Below are positions 61,430 to 64,000 of a stretch of DNA of 64,000 nt, piece after piece. The number at the start of each line of letters is the position of its first letter. Within the stretch, counting starts at the first letter, position 1. A program made the translations under genes and the position numbers. Below the pieces are notes generated by a model. The model was not told where the DNA came from, searched no databases, and saw only the letters and a list, made by a program, of their open reading frames with translations. The stretch is from Nocardia fusca NBRC 14340 (GTDB lineage: Bacteria; Actinomycetota; Actinomycetes; Mycobacteriales; Mycobacteriaceae): contig NZ_BDCU01000029.1 in NCBI RefSeq assembly GCF_001618425.1, positions 264,092-328,091 of the forward strand, in the 5' to 3' direction.

Positions 61430-62359
61430 ATGAACGCTTCGGATTATCGGCACGCGGTGGGCGGCCGGGCGCGGCAAGCCCGGATCGCGGCCGGGCTCTC
61501 ACTGCGGGCAGTCGCGCAGCGCATCGCCGTCAGCCCCGCCACGCTCAGCGCCATCGAGAACGGTCGGACCGGCGTATCCATCCCCCGGCTGCACGAGCTG
61601 GCCGCCCTGCTCGGCACCACAGTGTCATGGCTCATCGGGGAGCAGGATGCTCCCGCGACCGGCAGTCCGCGAACGGGTGGCCGCCGGGACCTCACCCCCG
61701 CACCGGACAGCGACTCGCGCCGCGCCTGGCGCGAGTTCCCCCCGCTGGACATCGACCCCGTCCTCGCCGCTGCCATCGACTCATTCGTCGAAACGGGATA
61801 CCACGGCGCCACCATGCGTTCCATCGCGCGCCGCGCCGGTATGAGCGTTCCCGGCGTGTACCACCACTACCACGACAAACAGCAGCTCTTGGTGCGGGCG
61901 CTCGACCTCACCATGGATGAGTTGCACTGGCGAGTTCGCGCGGCACGACGCGAGGCCGGAACCGGGCGCGCCCGCATCGGATGTGTCGTCGAGGCACTCG
62001 CCCTGTTCCACACCCACCGCCGCGAACTCGCCTTCATCGGAGCAAGCGAGATGCGCAGCCTCACCGAGGAAAACCGGCTTCGGATCATCGCTTCCCGCGA
62101 CAAAATTCAGCATCTTCTCGACGAGGACATCGACACCGCGGTTCGCGAGCAAAACCTGACCACCGGCCGCGAACGAGTCGCCGGCCGCGCCATCGCCACG
62201 ATGTGCACCTCGCTACCCCAGTGGTTTCGTCTCGACGGACCCGCGACCCCCGAACAGATCGCCACCGACTACGCCGATTTCGCCCTCGGCCTACTCGGCA
62301 TGCGGAACAGTGGATCCAGCGATCCCGGCCCGATCGGTAGCTCTGCGGGAGCTGGATGA
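61430..62359 (+). CDS. Dual DNA-binding regulator: XRE-type HTH fused to TetR
   Basis: 309 residues. An N-terminal Cro/C1-type HTH (about 12-66: GRARQARIAAGLSLRAVAQR, IAVSPATLSAIENGRTGVSI, PRLHELAALLGTTVSWLIGE) is joined by a charged linker to a full TetR HTH (about 108-155: FVETGYHGATMRSIARRAGM, SVPGVYHHYHDKQQLLVRAL) and a TetR ligand domain. The palindrome at its start codon and the divergent acyl-CoA dehydrogenase operon suggest autorepression and control of that operon. No ribosome binding site is visible, so translation may be leaderless. Confidence 0.9.
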   Translation: MNASDYRHAVGGRARQARIAAGLSLRAVAQRIAVSPATLSAIENGRTGVSIPRLHELAALLGTTVSWLIGEQDAPATGSPRTGGRRDLTPAPDSDSRRAWREFPPLDIDPVLAAAIDSFVETGYHGATMRSIARRAGMSVPGVYHHYHDKQQLLVRALDLTMDELHWRVRAARREAGTGRARIGCVVEALALFHTHRRELAFIGASEMRSLTEENRLRIIASRDKIQHLLDEDIDTAVREQNLTTGRERVAGRAIATMCTSLPQWFRLDGPATPEQIATDYADFALGLLGMRNSGSSDPGPIGSSAGAG

Positions 62360-62504
62360 GGCGTCGGCGGCCGGCGCCTTTTATTTCGACACATGTCCTG
62401 GGTGTACTGACCCGAGAGGTTGGGGACGCGGGTGCTGCCGAGTACGCGGTGATCGCGGGCAGTGTGCGATGACACGAATGCGGCACGGAATGAAGGAGAT
62501 CGGA

Positions 62505-63581
62505 ATGACGGCGGCCTGGGACGAAACGTATCTGGAGGAGCTGGCGCGAGCGCTGAAGGCGGCGGATACGGGCGGTTGGCGCGAACCGGCGCTGCGAACG
62601 GTGATCGAAGGTCTCGGCTGGCAGTGGCAAGACACCGATGCCGGACCGCTGTTGCTCCGGGGGCCTGAGCCGGAAGCGCCCGGTGGGGCACCCCGGCTGC
62701 GCCCCACCGGCCGCTTCGAAAAGGACTATGCGCACGGTGGCGAGGAGTACGTGGGGCTGTATGTGCCGGTGGCCCGGCCCGAGAGCAGTGCCGCGGGGAA
62801 AGCACAGGCCTTCCGGGCAGCCGCTGAGACCCTGACCGAGGAGTTCGGCCGCGCCCCCATCATGGGCGCGTACGGCGACCCCGGACCGTTCTACGACTCC
62901 GCGCCCACCTGGGGCAGTCCGTTCCTGCGCTGGCGTGAGCGGGAGAACACGCTGGAACTGCGCGCCGGCGAACACGGCCCCGAACTGCTGCTCCAGCCGA
63001 CGGGCCCGGTGGAGAACTGGTTCTGGCGCCAGGGCCACGGCGAGCACAACGCCCTCGGTGGCTTCTTCGGCACCCGCCGCGATCCCGTCAACGCAGGCTT
63101 GAGTTTCCCCGGCGGCTGGCACACCGACGACTGGGACGTCTTCTCCCGCACCCTCGGCGCTTTCCTCCATACTCTCCCGGCCGAGACCCACTCCCTGAGC
63201 ATCGACTTGGATCTGGGGTTCCACGCTCTCGTTCCCGGCACCCGCGGCCCGATCGTGTTCCACCTCGTCTGCGGCGAACGACTGGAGATCGTCTACGACA
63301 CCGAAGAACTCGGCGAATCCATCACCGATCCGCGCTCTTTCGGTTGGATACCGCACACCACCCGCCCGGCCGCGCTGGACCACTGGCTCGAGTCGCCCTA
63401 CCACTCCGCAGATTTCGGCATCGGCGAGGTCGACGGCCGCGCACTGGCGAAAATGATGGTCGACACCCTGCGCGACCTGGGCGTCGGCTCTCCGAAGGAC
63501 CTCAGCCTGACCGACCACGCCCAGCGCGTCGGCGACTACGACGTCGAATACTACGGCCTCACGCTGCAGGAGAATCCGTAG
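62505..63581 (+). CDS. Hypothetical protein
   Basis: 358 residues from ATG 62505, with AAGGAGAT 6 nt upstream. I do not recognise the family. It begins TAAWDETYLEELARALKAAD, has a soluble mixed alpha/beta composition with many Trp and Gly, and contains WGSPFLRWRERENTLELRAG, NALGGFFGTRRDP and SLSIDLDLGFHALVPGTRGP. There is no signal peptide or membrane segment. It lies 145 bp after the XRE-TetR gene on the same strand and could be a separate transcription unit. Confidence 0.8.
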   Translation: MTAAWDETYLEELARALKAADTGGWREPALRTVIEGLGWQWQDTDAGPLLLRGPEPEAPGGAPRLRPTGRFEKDYAHGGEEYVGLYVPVARPESSAAGKAQAFRAAAETLTEEFGRAPIMGAYGDPGPFYDSAPTWGSPFLRWRERENTLELRAGEHGPELLLQPTGPVENWFWRQGHGEHNALGGFFGTRRDPVNAGLSFPGGWHTDDWDVFSRTLGAFLHTLPAETHSLSIDLDLGFHALVPGTRGPIVFHLVCGERLEIVYDTEELGESITDPRSFGWIPHTTRPAALDHWLESPYHSADFGIGEVDGRALAKMMVDTLRDLGVGSPKDLSLTDHAQRVGDYDVEYYGLTLQENP

Positions 63582-64000
63582 GCGCCCGAGGGAGACCCGG
63601 TAGGTGAAACGCCATGCCCAGGCCACTGCGACACGACCGGGACGTTGCCGCGCTGTCGGGCCAGCAGTGTCGTGATGTGCAGCTTTGCGATGATCCGACT
63701 CGACACCGCCAGCTACCCGGTTCCATAACCACAGGTGGAGCGCGTGACAGGCATAGTGGTTGTGTCCGGAGGGAGAATCGACCACTACGCCCACGCGCTC
63801 ACCAGGCAACACGTCCTATATATCAAATAAGGGACAGATAGACGCCTGAGCCGGGCCAGCCGATCGAAATCCGTGCTGGCTGGCAGACTTGGCTTCACCC
63901 CGCCAGGCCGGCTTCAACCACTACCTTCGGGTTCCCCCACGCCTCGAACTGCATCCCTCCTGCAATCCGGCGGCATATGCAGTCCGGACCCGCGCGCGCT
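63582..64000. other. 3' end of window without a supported gene
   Basis: About 420 bp. A short AT-rich patch lies near 63810-63840. An inverted repeat follows (GCCAGCC 63855-63861 and GGCTGGC 63878-63884, 16-nt spacer). Short frames here have no recognisable domain. A gene may begin beyond the window. Confidence 0.45.

Noticed and set aside
62085..63812. 575-codon minus-strand open frame
   Set aside because: It runs opposite the XRE-TetR and hypothetical genes, has no recognisable domain and no good start site.
63614..63841. 75-codon plus-strand open frame near the window end
   Set aside because: Arg/His-rich translation typical of a chance frame in high-GC DNA.
63855..63884. GCCAGCC/GGCTGGC inverted repeat as a terminator or attachment site
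   Set aside because: The stem is only 7 bp with a 16-nt loop and no adjacent gene, so it is too weak to call.
1..64000. CRISPR arrays, tRNA or rRNA genes and complete insertion sequences
   Set aside because: I saw no regularly spaced repeats, no tRNA cloverleaf or rRNA-like sequence and no transposase motif in any frame examined.

Overview
The window is high-GC actinobacterial DNA, most likely from Nocardia or a close relative. It is dense with TetR, IclR, LysR and PucR regulators, has many GTG starts and 4-nt start/stop overlaps, and carries secreted proteins and degradation genes typical of that group. I saw no rRNA, tRNA, CRISPR array, intact insertion sequence or origin.

Layout. 1-5.7 kb: the 3' part of an xdhC-like gene, a DJ-1/ABM fusion enzyme divergent from a GlxA-type regulator, a decayed mycothiol-dependent isomerase, a PPOX-fold oxidoreductase and two small unknown proteins. 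5.7-10.9 kb: a P450-like protein lacking canonical catalytic residues, then an ECF41-type sigma factor facing a three-gene unit (serine hydrolase, DoxX-like, carboxymuconolactone-decarboxylase-like). Matching promoter motifs point in both directions from the gap between them. 11-17.4 kb: TetR, a truncated LuxR gene, a conventional P450, a cyclase, a deletion scar joining pieces of a FAD monooxygenase and an alpha/beta hydrolase, and a LysR regulator. 17.4-23 kb: a gentisate-pathway operon (FAD hydroxylase, FAH-family hydrolase, MFS transporter, gentisate dioxygenase) with a divergent IclR regulator.

23-33 kb: an 11-gene leftward operon of unknown substrate (ferredoxin, SDR, CMD-like, Rieske oxygenase B, small helical protein B, TauD-like dioxygenase, Rieske oxygenase A, small helical protein A, amidohydrolase, EthD-like protein, aldehyde dehydrogenase) with a divergent TetR. 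The two Rieske alpha subunits are paralogs. Each is followed, within 5 bp or by overlap, by a paralogous protein of about 110 residues that I do not recognise. 33-38.4 kb: an AveC-like membrane protein, a NorQ-type MoxR ATPase, a NorD-type VWA protein and a truncated P450, again with a divergent TetR.

38.4-47 kb: a truncated epimerase, a Tat-exported GMC oxidoreductase, a secreted lipase with a divergent TetR, a secreted SGNH hydrolase, a STAS-domain protein and a frameshifted zinc alcohol dehydrogenase. 47-53 kb: cydAB, a secreted GH1 glycosidase and a PucR-type regulator. 53-58.1 kb: a complete 2-oxoacid dehydrogenase operon (E3, E1 alpha, E1 beta, E2). 58.3-62.4 kb: a coupled acyl-CoA dehydrogenase, phosphotransferase and SDR operon facing an XRE-TetR fusion regulator with a perfect 21-bp palindrome at its start codon. 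62.5-64 kb: one unrecognised gene, then no gene that I can support.

The strongest candidates for undescribed biology are the duplicated Rieske/small-protein pairs, the NorQ/NorD pair linked to AveC and P450 genes instead of nitric oxide reductase genes, and the bidirectional ECF41 promoter region. At least eight gene remnants mark this as an accessory region that has undergone decay.
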